41,511 nt of DNA from Cupriavidus basilensis. GTDB lineage: Bacteria > Pseudomonadota > Gammaproteobacteria > Burkholderiales > Burkholderiaceae. The DNA is taken from contig NZ_JARJLM010000699.1 in the NCBI RefSeq assembly GCF_029335485.1, forward strand, positions 1 to 41,511, in the 5' to 3' direction. The notes under the pieces were generated by a model. The model worked only from the letters and a program-made list of their open reading frames with translations. It did not search any database and was not told the origin of the DNA. A program made the translations under genes and the position numbers. This document shows, piece after piece, positions 1 to 9,716 of the stretch (positions are counted from its first letter, which is position 1; each line of letters opens with the position of its first letter).

Positions 1-494
1 TGGGCAGCGGCCTGCACCTGGCCGGCGAGCTGTTCCGCCGGCAGGCGGGCATTGCGCTGCTCCATGTTCCTTACAAGGGCACTACCCAGGCGCTCAACGA
101 TGTGGTCGGGGGGCAGGTCCCGATCCTGTTCGGCACGCTGCCGACGCTGGCGCCGTTCATCCGCTCCGGCGCATTGCGCGCACTTGCCGTTACCCAGGCC
201 AGGCGCTCGCCCGCGGCGCCCGCGATTCCGTCGCTGGCGGAGCAGGGCGTGCAGGGCATCGAGGTCAGTTCCTGGTATGCCCTGCTGGCGCCGCGCGCCA
301 CGCCGCCGGCCCTGGTCGACGCGCTGCATGCCGATGTGCGCGAGGTCTTTGGCGGCAAGGCGGTCCGCCAGGAACTGGCGCGGCAGGGCATGGAGCCGGT
401 TGCCGGCACGCCGGAGGCGCTCGCCGCGCGCATCCGCGAGGAAAGCGCCGGCTGGGCCGAACTGATCCGTTCCCGCGGCATCAAGGCGGAATAA
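1..494 (+). CDS. Bug/TctC-family solute-binding protein, 3' part only
   Basis: This is the C-terminal part of an extracytoplasmic binding protein of the Bug (TctC) family. These periplasmic proteins bind small carboxylates and are abundant in Cupriavidus and Bordetella. The reading frame is open from base 3. It contains the family segment HVPYKGT, followed by a GGQVPILFGTLPTL stretch and the usual ending in which residues around AELIRSRGIKAE close the second lobe. The N-terminus with its signal peptide lies outside the window. The gene converges with the MarR gene at 526-1044 (31 bp gap), so it belongs to an operon to the left and not to the ring-cleavage cluster. The ligand cannot be read from the sequence. 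Confidence 0.9.
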   Translation, partial: GSGLHLAGELFRRQAGIALLHVPYKGTTQALNDVVGGQVPILFGTLPTLAPFIRSGALRALAVTQARRSPAAPAIPSLAEQGVQGIEVSSWYALLAPRATPPALVDALHADVREVFGGKAVRQELARQGMEPVAGTPEALAARIREESAGWAELIRSRGIKAE

Positions 495-525
495 CGCGCC
501 GGCCTTGGCCGCCGGCTTTCCGCCG

Positions 526-1044
526 TCACGGCGCCGCGTCCTCCGTCATGGGCGCTTCGGTGTCCAGCGCCTTCATGTTTTCCAGCAGCTTGAGCAGGTA
601 GTGCAGCGTGTGGGTGATGTCGCCCGTCGAGAAGTCGGTCAGCGCCCGCTCGTAGTAATCCCGGATCTTGGGCTGGGCCAGGCGCAGCCAGACATCGCGG
701 CCGGATTCGGTCATGGTGACCAGCCGCGAGCGCCGGTCGCGCCCGTCGGGCGTCATGCGCAGGTGGCCATCGCGCTCCATGCGGCTCACCAGTCCCGACA
801 GATTCTGCCGGCTCACCATCAGGTAGCGAGCCAGGTCGCCCACGCTCATGCCGCCCTCCGCCTGTGGCCGCGACAACGCGCCCAGGACCGCCCACTGCTG
901 CGTCGTCAGTCCTTCGGCCTCCACGGCTCTTGATCCCGTTTTATGCAACATGTTTGCGCATTGGTATAGGCGGAAGAACAACCTGTTTGCCATCTCCATG
1001 CGCGCTGTCGGGGCGAGATCGTCATCTAATTCGGGGTTAACCAT
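526..1044 (-). CDS. badR: MarR-family regulator, BadR-like
   Basis: This 172-residue winged-helix regulator of the MarR family is divergent from badH. The DNA-binding part is visible at about residues 45-115: LTTQQWAVLGALS, then the recognition helix in SVGDLARYLMVSRQNLSGLVSRMERDG, then a wing with DGRDRRSRLVTMT. In Rhodopseudomonas palustris the MarR protein BadR represses badHI-aliAB-badK and is released by 2-ketocyclohexanecarboxyl-CoA. The same neighbourhood here makes this its counterpart by context and family. The 135-bp divergent region holds a near-perfect palindrome over the badH promoter, so autoregulation is also possible. The family is certain; the ligand is inferred. Confidence 0.85.
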   Translation of the reverse strand: MVNPELDDDLAPTARMEMANRLFFRLYQCANMLHKTGSRAVEAEGLTTQQWAVLGALSRPQAEGGMSVGDLARYLMVSRQNLSGLVSRMERDGHLRMTPDGRDRRSRLVTMTESGRDVWLRLAQPKIRDYYERALTDFSTGDITHTLHYLLKLLENMKALDTEAPMTEDAAP

Positions 1045-1067
1045 AGCGAATTCCTGATTGGTAGCGC

Positions 1068-1096
1068 TTGCATTGCGTTAGCTGTCGACCTAGTAT
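1068..1096 (+). promoter_or_regulatory. sigma70-like promoter of the CHC operon
   Basis: TTGCAT at 1068-1073 and TAGTAT at 1091-1096 are separated by exactly 17 bp. They lie about 85 bp upstream of the badH start codon. The -10 box overlaps the palindrome at 1094-1117. A minus-strand TTGACG (complement of 1098-1103) could serve as a -35 box for badR, so both promoters may be covered by one operator. Confidence 0.6.
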
Positions 1097-1117
1097 ACGT
1101 CAATATATTTACATATA
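1094..1117. promoter_or_regulatory. 24-bp near-palindrome, probable BadR operator
   Basis: This AT-rich inverted repeat sits in otherwise GC-rich DNA. Its 12-bp halves TATACGTCAATA and TATTTACATATA match their reverse complements at 20 of 24 positions, with a central AATATATT. It overlaps the -10 box and expected start site of badH. That agrees with published BadR binding near the badH transcription start in R. palustris. MarR dimers typically bind such palindromes. The assignment to this regulator is inference. Confidence 0.6.
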
Positions 1118-1179
1118 TAGCTGCTGGCGCGAGACGCTTCAGCCGCACGATAGCACCCCTGACCATCAAGGAGAACACC

Positions 1180-1947
1180 ATGCAAAGACTCGAAGGCAAG
1201 ACGGTCATCGTGACCGGTGGCGGTGGCGGCATCGGCGGGGCGACCTGCCGGCGCTTTGCGCGCGAAGGCGCGGCCGTGGCCGTGCTGGATCTGAACCCCG
1301 CAGCGGCGGAGCAGGTGGCCGCCCTGATCCGTGAGCAAGGCGGCCGGGCCGAGGCGTTCCAGTGCGATATCACGGACCGTGCCAGCGTGGATGCGGCTGT
1401 CGCCGCCACCGCGAGCAGGATCGGTGCCGTCGACGTGCTGGTCAACAACGCCGGCTGGGACGTGTTCAAGCCGTTCACCAAGACCGAACCCGTGCAATGG
1501 GAGCGCCTGATCGCCATCAACCTGACCGGCGCGCTGCATATGCATCATGCCGTGCTGCCCGGCATGGTCGAGCGCCGGCAAGGGCGCATCGTCAATATCG
1601 CGTCCGACGCGGCGCGGGTGGGCTCGTCCGGAGAGGCGGTCTACGCCGCGTGCAAGGGCGGCCTGGTGTCGTTCTCCAAGACCATTGCCCGCGAGCACGC
1701 CCGCCATGGCATCACCGTCAACGTGGTGTGCCCGGGGCCGACCGACACGGCGCTGTTCGCGGACTACAAGCAAGGCGCCGGCAACCCGGAAAAGCTGATG
1801 GAAGCCTTCACCCGCTCGATCCCCCTGGGCCGCATCGGCCAGCCGGACGACCTGCCCGGGGCGATCGCGTTTTTCGCCAGCGATGACGCTGCCTTCATCA
1901 CCGGCCAGGTGCTGAGCGTGTCGGGTGGCCTGACCATGAACGGCTGA
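1180..1947 (+). CDS. badH: 2-hydroxycyclohexanecarboxyl-CoA dehydrogenase
   Basis: This is a 255-residue short-chain dehydrogenase that oxidises 2-hydroxycyclohexane-1-carboxyl-CoA to the 2-keto ester with NAD. The Rossmann motif TGGGGGIGG lies at residues 12-20 and the structural NNAG at 89-92. The catalytic triad is Ser142, Tyr155 and Lys159 (YAACK). Long stretches such as NNAGWDVFKPFTKTEP, NIASDAARVGSSGEAVYAAC and the terminal VLSVSGGLTMNG are those of R. palustris BadH, and the length is the same. A strong AAGGAG site precedes the ATG. It is the first gene of the operon, downstream of the promoter and operator at 1068-1117. Confidence 0.93.
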   Translation: MQRLEGKTVIVTGGGGGIGGATCRRFAREGAAVAVLDLNPAAAEQVAALIREQGGRAEAFQCDITDRASVDAAVAATASRIGAVDVLVNNAGWDVFKPFTKTEPVQWERLIAINLTGALHMHHAVLPGMVERRQGRIVNIASDAARVGSSGEAVYAACKGGLVSFSKTIAREHARHGITVNVVCPGPTDTALFADYKQGAGNPEKLMEAFTRSIPLGRIGQPDDLPGAIAFFASDDAAFITGQVLSVSGGLTMNG

Positions 1948-1955
1948 CGGTACGC

Positions 1956-1983
1956 GACACGCAACACGCAACACGCAACACGC
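1956..1983. repeat. 7-bp tandem repeat, four copies
   Basis: One GACACGC followed by three AACACGC units fills the spacer between the badH stop and the badI ribosome binding site. The array is non-coding. A change in copy number would alter the badH-badI spacing without affecting a reading frame. Confidence 0.85.
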
Positions 1984-2009
1984 AGATCACGACAACGGAG
2001 ACCACCGCC

Positions 2010-2792
2010 ATGAACTACGAAGACATCCTCTACGACGTGCGCAACGGCGCCGCATGGATCACCATCAATCGCCCGGAGAAGATGAACGCCTTCCGCGGGC
2101 GCACCTGCGACGAACTGATCCACGCGATCAATCGCGCCGGCTACGACCGGGAGATCGGCGCCATCGTGCTCGCCGGCGCGGGCGAGAAGGCCTTCTGCAC
2201 CGGTGGCGACCAGTCCGCCCATGAAGGCCAGTACGACGGCCGCGGCACCATCGGCCTGCCGATGGAAGAACTGCACAACGCCATCCGCGACGTGCCCAAG
2301 CCCGTGATCGCACGCGTGCAGGGATACGCCATCGGCGGGGGCAACGTGCTGTGCACGATCTGCGATTTCACCATTGCCTCCGACAAGGCGGTGTTCGGGC
2401 AGGTCGGCCCCAAGGTCGGCTCGGTCGATCCTGGCTACGGCACGGCGTTCCTGGCGCGCGTGGTCGGCGAAAAAAAGGCGCGCGAGATCTGGTATCTGTG
2501 CCGGCGCTATCCGGCCGCGGAAGCGCTCGCCATGGGCCTGGTCAACGCGGTCGTTCCGCACGGGCAACTCGACGCCGAAGTGCAGAAGTGGTGCGACGAG
2601 ATCATGGAGAAGAGCCCCACGGCGCTGGCCATCGCCAAGCGCTCCTTCAACATGGACACCGCGCACCAGAGCGGCATCGCCGGCATGGGCATGTACGCGC
2701 TGAAGCTCTACTACGACACGGAAGAGTCGCGCGAGGGCGTCAAGGCCTTCCAGGAAAAGCGCAAGCCCGAGTTCCGCAAGTACGCGAAGTAA
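2010..2792 (+). CDS. badI: 2-ketocyclohexanecarboxyl-CoA hydrolase (ring cleavage)
   Basis: This 260-residue crotonase-fold enzyme hydrolytically opens the alicyclic ring of 2-ketocyclohexanecarboxyl-CoA to give pimeloyl-CoA. It has the same length as R. palustris BadI and nearly the same sequence over long segments: NRPEKMNAFRG, GAGEKAFCTGGDQS, RDVPKPVIARVQGYAIGGGN, the MenB-like loop GSVDPGYGTAFLARVVGEKK, and the tail EKRKPEFRKY. The oxyanion-hole region (CTGGDQ and GYAIGGGN) and the aspartate/tyrosine of GSVDPGYG, shared with MenB-type Dieckmann enzymes, support retro-Dieckmann-type cleavage rather than simple hydration. An ACGGAGA site precedes the ATG. It follows badH and precedes aliB in one transcription unit. 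Confidence 0.95.
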   Translation: MNYEDILYDVRNGAAWITINRPEKMNAFRGRTCDELIHAINRAGYDREIGAIVLAGAGEKAFCTGGDQSAHEGQYDGRGTIGLPMEELHNAIRDVPKPVIARVQGYAIGGGNVLCTICDFTIASDKAVFGQVGPKVGSVDPGYGTAFLARVVGEKKAREIWYLCRRYPAAEALAMGLVNAVVPHGQLDAEVQKWCDEIMEKSPTALAIAKRSFNMDTAHQSGIAGMGMYALKLYYDTEESREGVKAFQEKRKPEFRKYAK

Positions 2793-2873
2793 TCCGCCGT
2801 TGCCGGAACAGGCAACGCGCCCGCATGGCGCATCGCAGCGTCGCGCCATGCGGCAAGACATCCCGGAGACACC

Positions 2874-4025
2874 ATGAACCCCTATCTCGACGAAGACCTG
2901 GTCGCGCTGGCCGGCCATGCCCGGCGCTTCGCCGCCGACCGTATCGCGCCCGGCTTCCTGGAGCGCGACCGGACCCGCGTGCTGGATCGCGCGCTGATGC
3001 GTGAAATGGGCCAGATGGGCTTCATCGCCCCCGAACTGCCCGAGCAATACGGTGGCCAGGGCATGGGCTGCCTGGCGGCCGGCGTGATCCACGAAGAGGT
3101 GGCGCGCGCCGACCTGAGTATTTCCTATATCAACCTGCTGGCTTCGCTGAACGGGCAGATCCTGGCCCATCACGCCGCGCCGGACATCGCCCGGCCCTGG
3201 CTGCAGCGGCTGACGCAGGGTGAAGCGCTGTTCGCCATTGCGCTGACCGAGCCGCGCGGCGGCTCCGACGCGGCCAGCCTGCGGCTGCGCATGGAGCGGG
3301 ACGGCGGCCATTACGTGCTCAATGGCGAGAAGACATCCATTTCCGCCGCCGACCAGGCCGACGCCGCGGTGGTATTCGCGCGCTCCGGCTCCGTCGAGGC
3401 GGGCGCGCGCGGCGTGTCGGCGCTGCTGGTGCCGATGGACCTGCCCGGCATCTCCACCAATCGCTTCGATTGCCATGGGCAGCGCGCGATCGGCCGGGGC
3501 TCGATCTTCTTCGAGAACGTACGCGTACCCGTCAGCCATCTGCTCGGCAAGGAGGGCGAAGGCTTTGTGCAGGTGATGCAGGGCTTCGATTTCTCCCGCG
3601 CGCTGATCGGCCTGCAGGTGCTGGCGGTGGCCAAGGCCAGCCTGGAGGAAACCTGGGAATACGTGGCGCAGCGCCAGGCCTTCGGCAAGCCGTTGTCGGC
3701 CTTCCAGGGGGTGTCGCATCCGCTGGCCGACTACGAGACCCAGGTGAACGCCGCCCGCCTGCTGTGCCTGCAGACGCTCTGGATGAAAGACCGCAACCTG
3801 CCGCACACGGCCGAAGCGGCGATGTGCAAGTGGTGGGCGCCGAAGCTGGCCTACGACGCGGTGCACCAGTGCCTGTTGTCGTTCGGGCATGGCGGCTATG
3901 ACCGTGGCCCGATGGAGCAACGCCTGCGCGACGTGCTGGGTTTCCAGATCGGCGATGGCACCGCCCAGATCATGAAGACCATCATCGCCCGTACGCAGGC
4001 GGGCCGGGAAGCGGTGCCGGCCTGA
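2874..4025 (+). CDS. aliB: cyclohexanecarboxyl-CoA dehydrogenase (acyl-CoA dehydrogenase family)
   Basis: This 383-residue flavoprotein of the acyl-CoA dehydrogenase family should convert cyclohexanecarboxyl-CoA to cyclohex-1-ene-1-carboxyl-CoA. The order of parts is normal: helical N-terminal domain, the beta-domain FAD/substrate signature FAIALTEPRGGSDAASL, then a C-terminal helical domain with RQAFGKPLSAFQGV. At the position where most family members carry the catalytic glutamate of the EGT motif, this protein reads GDGT, with Asp361. Cyclohexane(ene)carboxyl-CoA dehydrogenases are known to use aspartate chemistry, so this fits the assignment. A CGGAGACACC ribosome site precedes the ATG. 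R. palustris has aliA before aliB; here the order is reversed. Confidence 0.88.
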   Translation: MNPYLDEDLVALAGHARRFAADRIAPGFLERDRTRVLDRALMREMGQMGFIAPELPEQYGGQGMGCLAAGVIHEEVARADLSISYINLLASLNGQILAHHAAPDIARPWLQRLTQGEALFAIALTEPRGGSDAASLRLRMERDGGHYVLNGEKTSISAADQADAAVVFARSGSVEAGARGVSALLVPMDLPGISTNRFDCHGQRAIGRGSIFFENVRVPVSHLLGKEGEGFVQVMQGFDFSRALIGLQVLAVAKASLEETWEYVAQRQAFGKPLSAFQGVSHPLADYETQVNAARLLCLQTLWMKDRNLPHTAEAAMCKWWAPKLAYDAVHQCLLSFGHGGYDRGPMEQRLRDVLGFQIGDGTAQIMKTIIARTQAGREAVPA

Positions 4026-4056
4026 CGACGCGGCGATGGCACGGCATGCCGTGCTG

Positions 4057-4104
4057 TCGAACAACGCATCGAACAACCCATCGAACAACCCATCGAACGA
4101 CGAC
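4057..4104. repeat. 12-bp tandem repeat between aliB and aliA
   Basis: Four consecutive 12-bp units begin with TCGAAC: one TCGAACAACGCA, two TCGAACAACCCA and a diverged TCGAACGACGAC. They fill the spacer between the aliB stop and the aliA ribosome binding site (GAGGAGAC). A sequence of the form N-N-P-S could be translated from it, but no start or coding context supports that. Confidence 0.85.
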
Positions 4105-4124
4105 AAGAACGAGGAGACACGCCC

Positions 4125-5807
<1,683 letters not shown>

Positions 5808-5820
5808 GGGAGGTCCCGCG

Positions 5821-6645
5821 ATGGAAGATAAAGAGAAAGAGAAAGAGAAAGAAAATAAGAAAGGAGAAGAAAATCAAAATCCGATCCTTGTCGAGACCGC
5901 CGGCCGCGTCGGGCTGATCCGGCTCAACCGGCCCCGGCAGATGAACGCGCTCAACGATGCGCTGATGGATGCGCTCGGCCTGGCGCTGCAAGCCTTTGAC
6001 GAAGACGACGGCATCGGGGCGATCGTGGTCACGGGCAACGACAAAGCGTTCGCGGCCGGGGCCGATATCGCGGCGATGCGCGGCTGGGACTATATGGACG
6101 TCTTCAAGTCCAACTACATCACGCGCAACTGGGAGACGCTGCGCAGCGTGCGCAAGCCGGTCATCGCCGCGGTGGCCGGCTATGCGCTGGGCGGCGGCTG
6201 CGAGCTGGCCATGGCTTGCGACATCCTGATCGCGGCGGACAATGCCGTGTTCGGCCTGCCGGAGCTGAAGCTCGCCGTGATGCCCGGGGCAGGAGGCACG
6301 CAGCGCCTGCCGCGCGCCATCTCCAAGGCCAAGGCCATGGACATGTGCATGACGGCGCGCAATATGGGCGCCGCCGAGGCGGAGCGCAGCGGGCTGGTCT
6401 CGCGCGTGGTGGCCGCGGAGCGGCTGATGGACGAGGCCATGGCGGTGGCGCAGACCATCGCCGGTTTTTCGCTGCCCTCGATGATGGCGGTCAAGGAGGC
6501 GGTCAACCGTGCCTGGGAGTCTTCCCTGTCCGAGGGGATCCTGTTCGAGCGCCGGCAGCTGCATGCGCTGTTTGCCACGGCGGATCTGAAGGAGGGGATG
6601 AACGCTTTCCTTGAGCGGCGGGAGCCGGTGTTCAGGCATCGTTAG
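5821..6645 (+). CDS. badK: cyclohex-1-ene-1-carboxyl-CoA hydratase with Lys/Glu-rich leader
   Basis: This enoyl-CoA hydratase of the crotonase family has 274 residues from the ATG at 5821. It adds water to cyclohex-1-ene-1-carboxyl-CoA to form the BadH substrate. The oxyanion-hole segment AFAAGADIAAM and the two catalytic glutamates, Glu128 (GGGCELAMACD) and Glu148 (LPELKLAVMPGAGGTQRL), are present. Residues 1-20 are an unusual charged leader, MEDKEKEKEKENKK and onward, encoded by a hexanucleotide repeat. The conserved domain starts at NPILVETAGRVG. An ATG further upstream (5782) is in frame but lies inside aliA, and a good GGGAGG site (5809-5814) supports 5821. Confidence 0.92.
   Translation: MEDKEKEKEKENKKGEENQNPILVETAGRVGLIRLNRPRQMNALNDALMDALGLALQAFDEDDGIGAIVVTGNDKAFAAGADIAAMRGWDYMDVFKSNYITRNWETLRSVRKPVIAAVAGYALGGGCELAMACDILIAADNAVFGLPELKLAVMPGAGGTQRLPRAISKAKAMDMCMTARNMGAAEAERSGLVSRVVAAERLMDEAMAVAQTIAGFSLPSMMAVKEAVNRAWESSLSEGILFERRQLHALFATADLKEGMNAFLERREPVFRHR
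5830..5852 (+). repeat. AAAGAG hexanucleotide repeat inside badK
   Basis: Three perfect AAAGAG units and a partial fourth encode alternating Lys and Glu at the N-terminus of BadK. The stretch from 5827 to 5880 is strikingly purine- and A-rich compared with the surrounding DNA. Because the unit is two codons long, copy-number change would lengthen or shorten the leader without a frameshift. Confidence 0.85.
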
Positions 6646-7831
6646 CGGCATCGAGGCCACGGCAGGCAAGCTGGCAACCGCGATCGCCAGCCTGTGCCGT
6701 TGGTGCACTGAATCACGACTTCGTTGCGTAAGCCGGCCGACAAGACGCGCGAACCGCCTTCACGCATGCTCGCAAGGCTTCGGCCTTGCTGCGCTTCGCT
6801 GCTGGGCTCCCACGCGCGATAGATCATACCGCACAGCGCCATTTTTTCCGATCCACCCGGATACGTCAGCTGGCCTTCGCCATCACAATGCGTTGTCCCT
6901 ATCCGGGTGCGGATGCATCCGCCATCCTCAGTGGACAACGCGCGGCTGAATCCACCGCGCCCGGTGTTCCTCGTTTCCTTCCCAGCTTGCATCGCATTGA
7001 CGTAATGGGACGATCCATTTCGCATACAGGCGAATGCGTTGACATTAGGAAGGGGCGCCGCAAGGTTTGGGAAATTTCGCAATCCTGCCGCAATCGGCAA
7101 GTGATATCTTTGACGAGATGTCTGCACAATATCCTCTCGCTCTTTCTATCTCAATGAAAGCCATGCGTCGGCGAGATCGAATCCCATGTACCGGATTGCT
7201 GGATGACACCAGATAATTCTTGGGTTTTTTCTTCGGAAACGCCGCTATCCTTACCCCGTCGAGCTTCAACACGAAAGACACGGTTCCTTTGCCAATCGGT
7301 ACATGTCGCAAATCGGTACCCGTAGCAAATGGATGGAGCGCACGGTCCGGCGTACCGGCGGGAGTCGATCGATTCATCTGCGGGGCATCGGACCCATGCG
7401 GTGACCACGATGACGCGCGCCCCCTTTGCCGCCGCGCGCTGGCGGCGATGATCAAAGGCCTGCAGCACGCCTGACGGACCAGCATGGCGGTAGAGCGGGC
7501 CTTCAGATTTCCGTGCATCTCCTCTACCAGATATCGGCGGCAGGCTTCTGGGAAATCCACTGCTCCGAAGTCGGGAAGGACATACCCATCATCGCTGGTG
7601 ATCGACCTCCACCCGAGGAAAGACGATTTAAAGCCTCGCCGGGCGGATGCAAAAGACACCGCTACGGCTGGCGATGGGTATGCCGGCGAACGGGTCAACG
7701 CTGTTCGCTGCCCTGGTTCCGGAGCAAACGATGGGCGCGCCACACCAATTGCACCCCGTTATCCGCATGTACTGATCGGGTGCCCCCTCCGCAAATTGTT
7801 TCGATTAGAGAGCCTGTCCAGCTGCTAGAAA
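6646..7831. other. 1.2-kb stretch without a recognisable gene
   Basis: No reading frame here shows a family motif, a convincing ribosome site or the regional codon bias. The longest open frame (7045-7743, minus strand, 232 codons) and another (6642-7127, minus) give cysteine- and arginine-rich translations that I do not recognise. Base composition is visibly less GC-rich from about 7000 to 7300 and 7780 to 7860 than in the flanking operons. The most regular element is a hairpin at 6772-6789. It may be degraded coding DNA or an old insertion between the CHC operon and the two-partner secretion genes. Confidence 0.5.
6772..6789. other. hairpin with TTCG tetraloop
   Basis: GCAAGGC and GCCTTGC form a perfect 7-bp stem closed by TTCG, a very stable RNA tetraloop. 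It lies about 125 bp after badK. No T-tract follows on either strand, so a terminator role for the CHC operon is only possible. Confidence 0.4.
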
Positions 7832-9661
7832 TTGAAGATTTCCTTGAACACAGAGAAGTATTTTTCCCGCGCGGGGCCGGAATCTCGCAAGCGTTCCGCG
7901 CAAGACACTGCCCCTCACTCCAGCCACCTTCCGGCGTCTTTCGTCCTTGCGCCTCGGTTCCGTCAGCGCTCCTGCCCGGACAACAGACGCCATATCCGCG
8001 CAGCGGGAGCGATGTCGCTGTTGTTTTCCCTTGCCGTATCGGCGGCGCCGGCGTCGGTGCCGCCCAATGCCGGCCAGGTGATGCGCGACGTCGAAAGCAC
8101 CCGCCCCAGCCTGCCCGAACCAGTGGAGCTGGAGCTGGAACTACCCGGGACACGAGACCGCGCCACCGCCGAGGAGGCGGAGCAGGGGCCGCGAGTTCGG
8201 GTCAATGGCTTCCACATCGGCGGCAACCTGCTGTTCGACTCGCCCCGCTTGCTGGCACTGCTTGACGACCTGAGGGGACGCGAGCTGAGCCTCGCCGAGC
8301 TGAATGACGCCGCCGGACGCATCGGCGCCTTCTACCAGGCGCAAGGCTACGCGCTGGCGCGCGCCTACCTGCCGCGGCAGGAAGTCGAAGACGGCCAGGT
8401 GCGCATCGAGGTGCTCGAAGGGCGCTACGGGCAGATCCGGCTGCAGAACGGTTCACGCACGCTCGATGGCGTACTGCGCCAGCCGCTGGCACGGCTGGAA
8501 AGCGGCGCCGCGGTGCAAGGCGCGGAACTGGAACGCAGCCTGCTGCTGCTCAGCGACATCCCAGGCGTCGAGGCCAAGGGCACCTTGCGCCCCGGCCAGC
8601 AGGCCGGCACCACCGATCTGCTGGTCGAGACGAGCGCCGGCCCGCTTGTCAGCGGCAGCGTGGAGGCCGACAACTACGGCGACTACACCACCGGCGAATA
8701 CCGCCTGAGCGGCAGTCTCGGCCTCAACAGCCCGCTGCGCCTGGGCGACCAGTTGAACCTGCGGCTGCTGGGCAGCGACCGGCACCAGCGCTACTACCGT
8801 GCGGCCTACCAATTGCCGGTCGGCCCCTGGTCCACCCGCATTGGCCTGGCCCGCTCCGAAATGCGCTACCGCCTCGGCAGGGACTTCTCGGAACTGGATG
8901 CCCACGGCCGGGCCACCATCGACAGCCTGTTCCTTGCGCAACCCCTGCTGCGTGGCCGCAGCGTCAATATCTCTGCGCTCGTGCAATACGAGAACAAGAC
9001 GCTGCGCGACAACATCGGCCTCTTCGACTTTCGCGGGCGCAAGGATATCGGCCTGTGGACGGTCGGCATCAGCGGCAACAGCCAGGACCGCCTGTTCGGC
9101 GGCGGCCAGAACGGCTTCTCGCTGACCTACGGGCATGGCCGCCTGCGCATCGGCGACCCGATAGACCGATACGTGGACAGTCGCACTGCCGGCAAGGCCG
9201 GCAGCTTCGACAAGCTCAATCTCAGTGCGATGCGCCTGCAACAGGTGAGCCAACGCGTCCAGTTTTTCGCCCGGCTGAGCGCCCAGTGGGCCTCCGGCAA
9301 CCTGGATAGCGCCGAGAAGATCGGCCTGGGCGGCCCCTATGGCGTGCGGGCCTATCCCATGGGCACTGCCAGAGGCAGCGGGGACGAAGGCTGGCAGGCC
9401 AGCGTGGAACTGCGCTACAGCCTGGCACCAGGCTGGCAGTTGAGTTCCTTCATCGACCGGGGGGCGGTGAAGTTCAACAAGCGCCCCTGGACCCGGGAAC
9501 GCAACCACAACCACATGGCGGGCACGGGCGTCGGCGCCACCTGGTACGGCAGCGACCACCAGGTCAGCCTGACCGCCGCCTGGCCGCTCGGCAAGGGCGA
9601 AGACAACATCAAACCGGAGCGCACGCCACGCCTCTGGCTCCAGGCGACCCGGTCCTTCTGA
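7832..9661 (+). CDS. two-partner secretion outer membrane transporter TpsB (ShlB/FhaC/HecB family)
   Basis: This is an Omp85-superfamily beta-barrel that exports the adjacent TpsA adhesin across the outer membrane. A POTRA region begins near residue 120 (VRVNGFHIGGNLLF) and includes AGRIGAFYQAQGYALARAYLPRQEVEDG. The 16-strand ShlB-type barrel follows, and its loop-6 signature appears as GPYGVRAYP (the VRGY-like motif) near residue 505. The chain ends in a C-terminal phenylalanine (QATRSF), as barrels do. The start is uncertain: the frame opens with TTG at 7832 or 7844, and the first ATG is 8012. A basic stretch (NRRHIR) before the hydrophobic AMSLLFSLAVSAAPA suggests the signal peptide starts upstream of 8012. 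The tpsA gene follows after 55 bp. Confidence 0.92.
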   Translation: MKISLNTEKYFSRAGPESRKRSAQDTAPHSSHLPASFVLAPRFRQRSCPDNRRHIRAAGAMSLLFSLAVSAAPASVPPNAGQVMRDVESTRPSLPEPVELELELPGTRDRATAEEAEQGPRVRVNGFHIGGNLLFDSPRLLALLDDLRGRELSLAELNDAAGRIGAFYQAQGYALARAYLPRQEVEDGQVRIEVLEGRYGQIRLQNGSRTLDGVLRQPLARLESGAAVQGAELERSLLLLSDIPGVEAKGTLRPGQQAGTTDLLVETSAGPLVSGSVEADNYGDYTTGEYRLSGSLGLNSPLRLGDQLNLRLLGSDRHQRYYRAAYQLPVGPWSTRIGLARSEMRYRLGRDFSELDAHGRATIDSLFLAQPLLRGRSVNISALVQYENKTLRDNIGLFDFRGRKDIGLWTVGISGNSQDRLFGGGQNGFSLTYGHGRLRIGDPIDRYVDSRTAGKAGSFDKLNLSAMRLQQVSQRVQFFARLSAQWASGNLDSAEKIGLGGPYGVRAYPMGTARGSGDEGWQASVELRYSLAPGWQLSSFIDRGAVKFNKRPWTRERNHNHMAGTGVGATWYGSDHQVSLTAAWPLGKGEDNIKPERTPRLWLQATRSF

Positions 9662-9716
9662 GCATTGCCCGTTCTGCTGGGGAGTCAGCAGAGTCTTTCA
9701 CACAAGAGGATTCATC

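Noticed and set aside
7045-7743. 232-codon minus-strand frame as a hypothetical gene
   Set aside because: It has no recognised motif, no clear ribosome site and an irregular composition. It is mentioned only as part of the orphan stretch.
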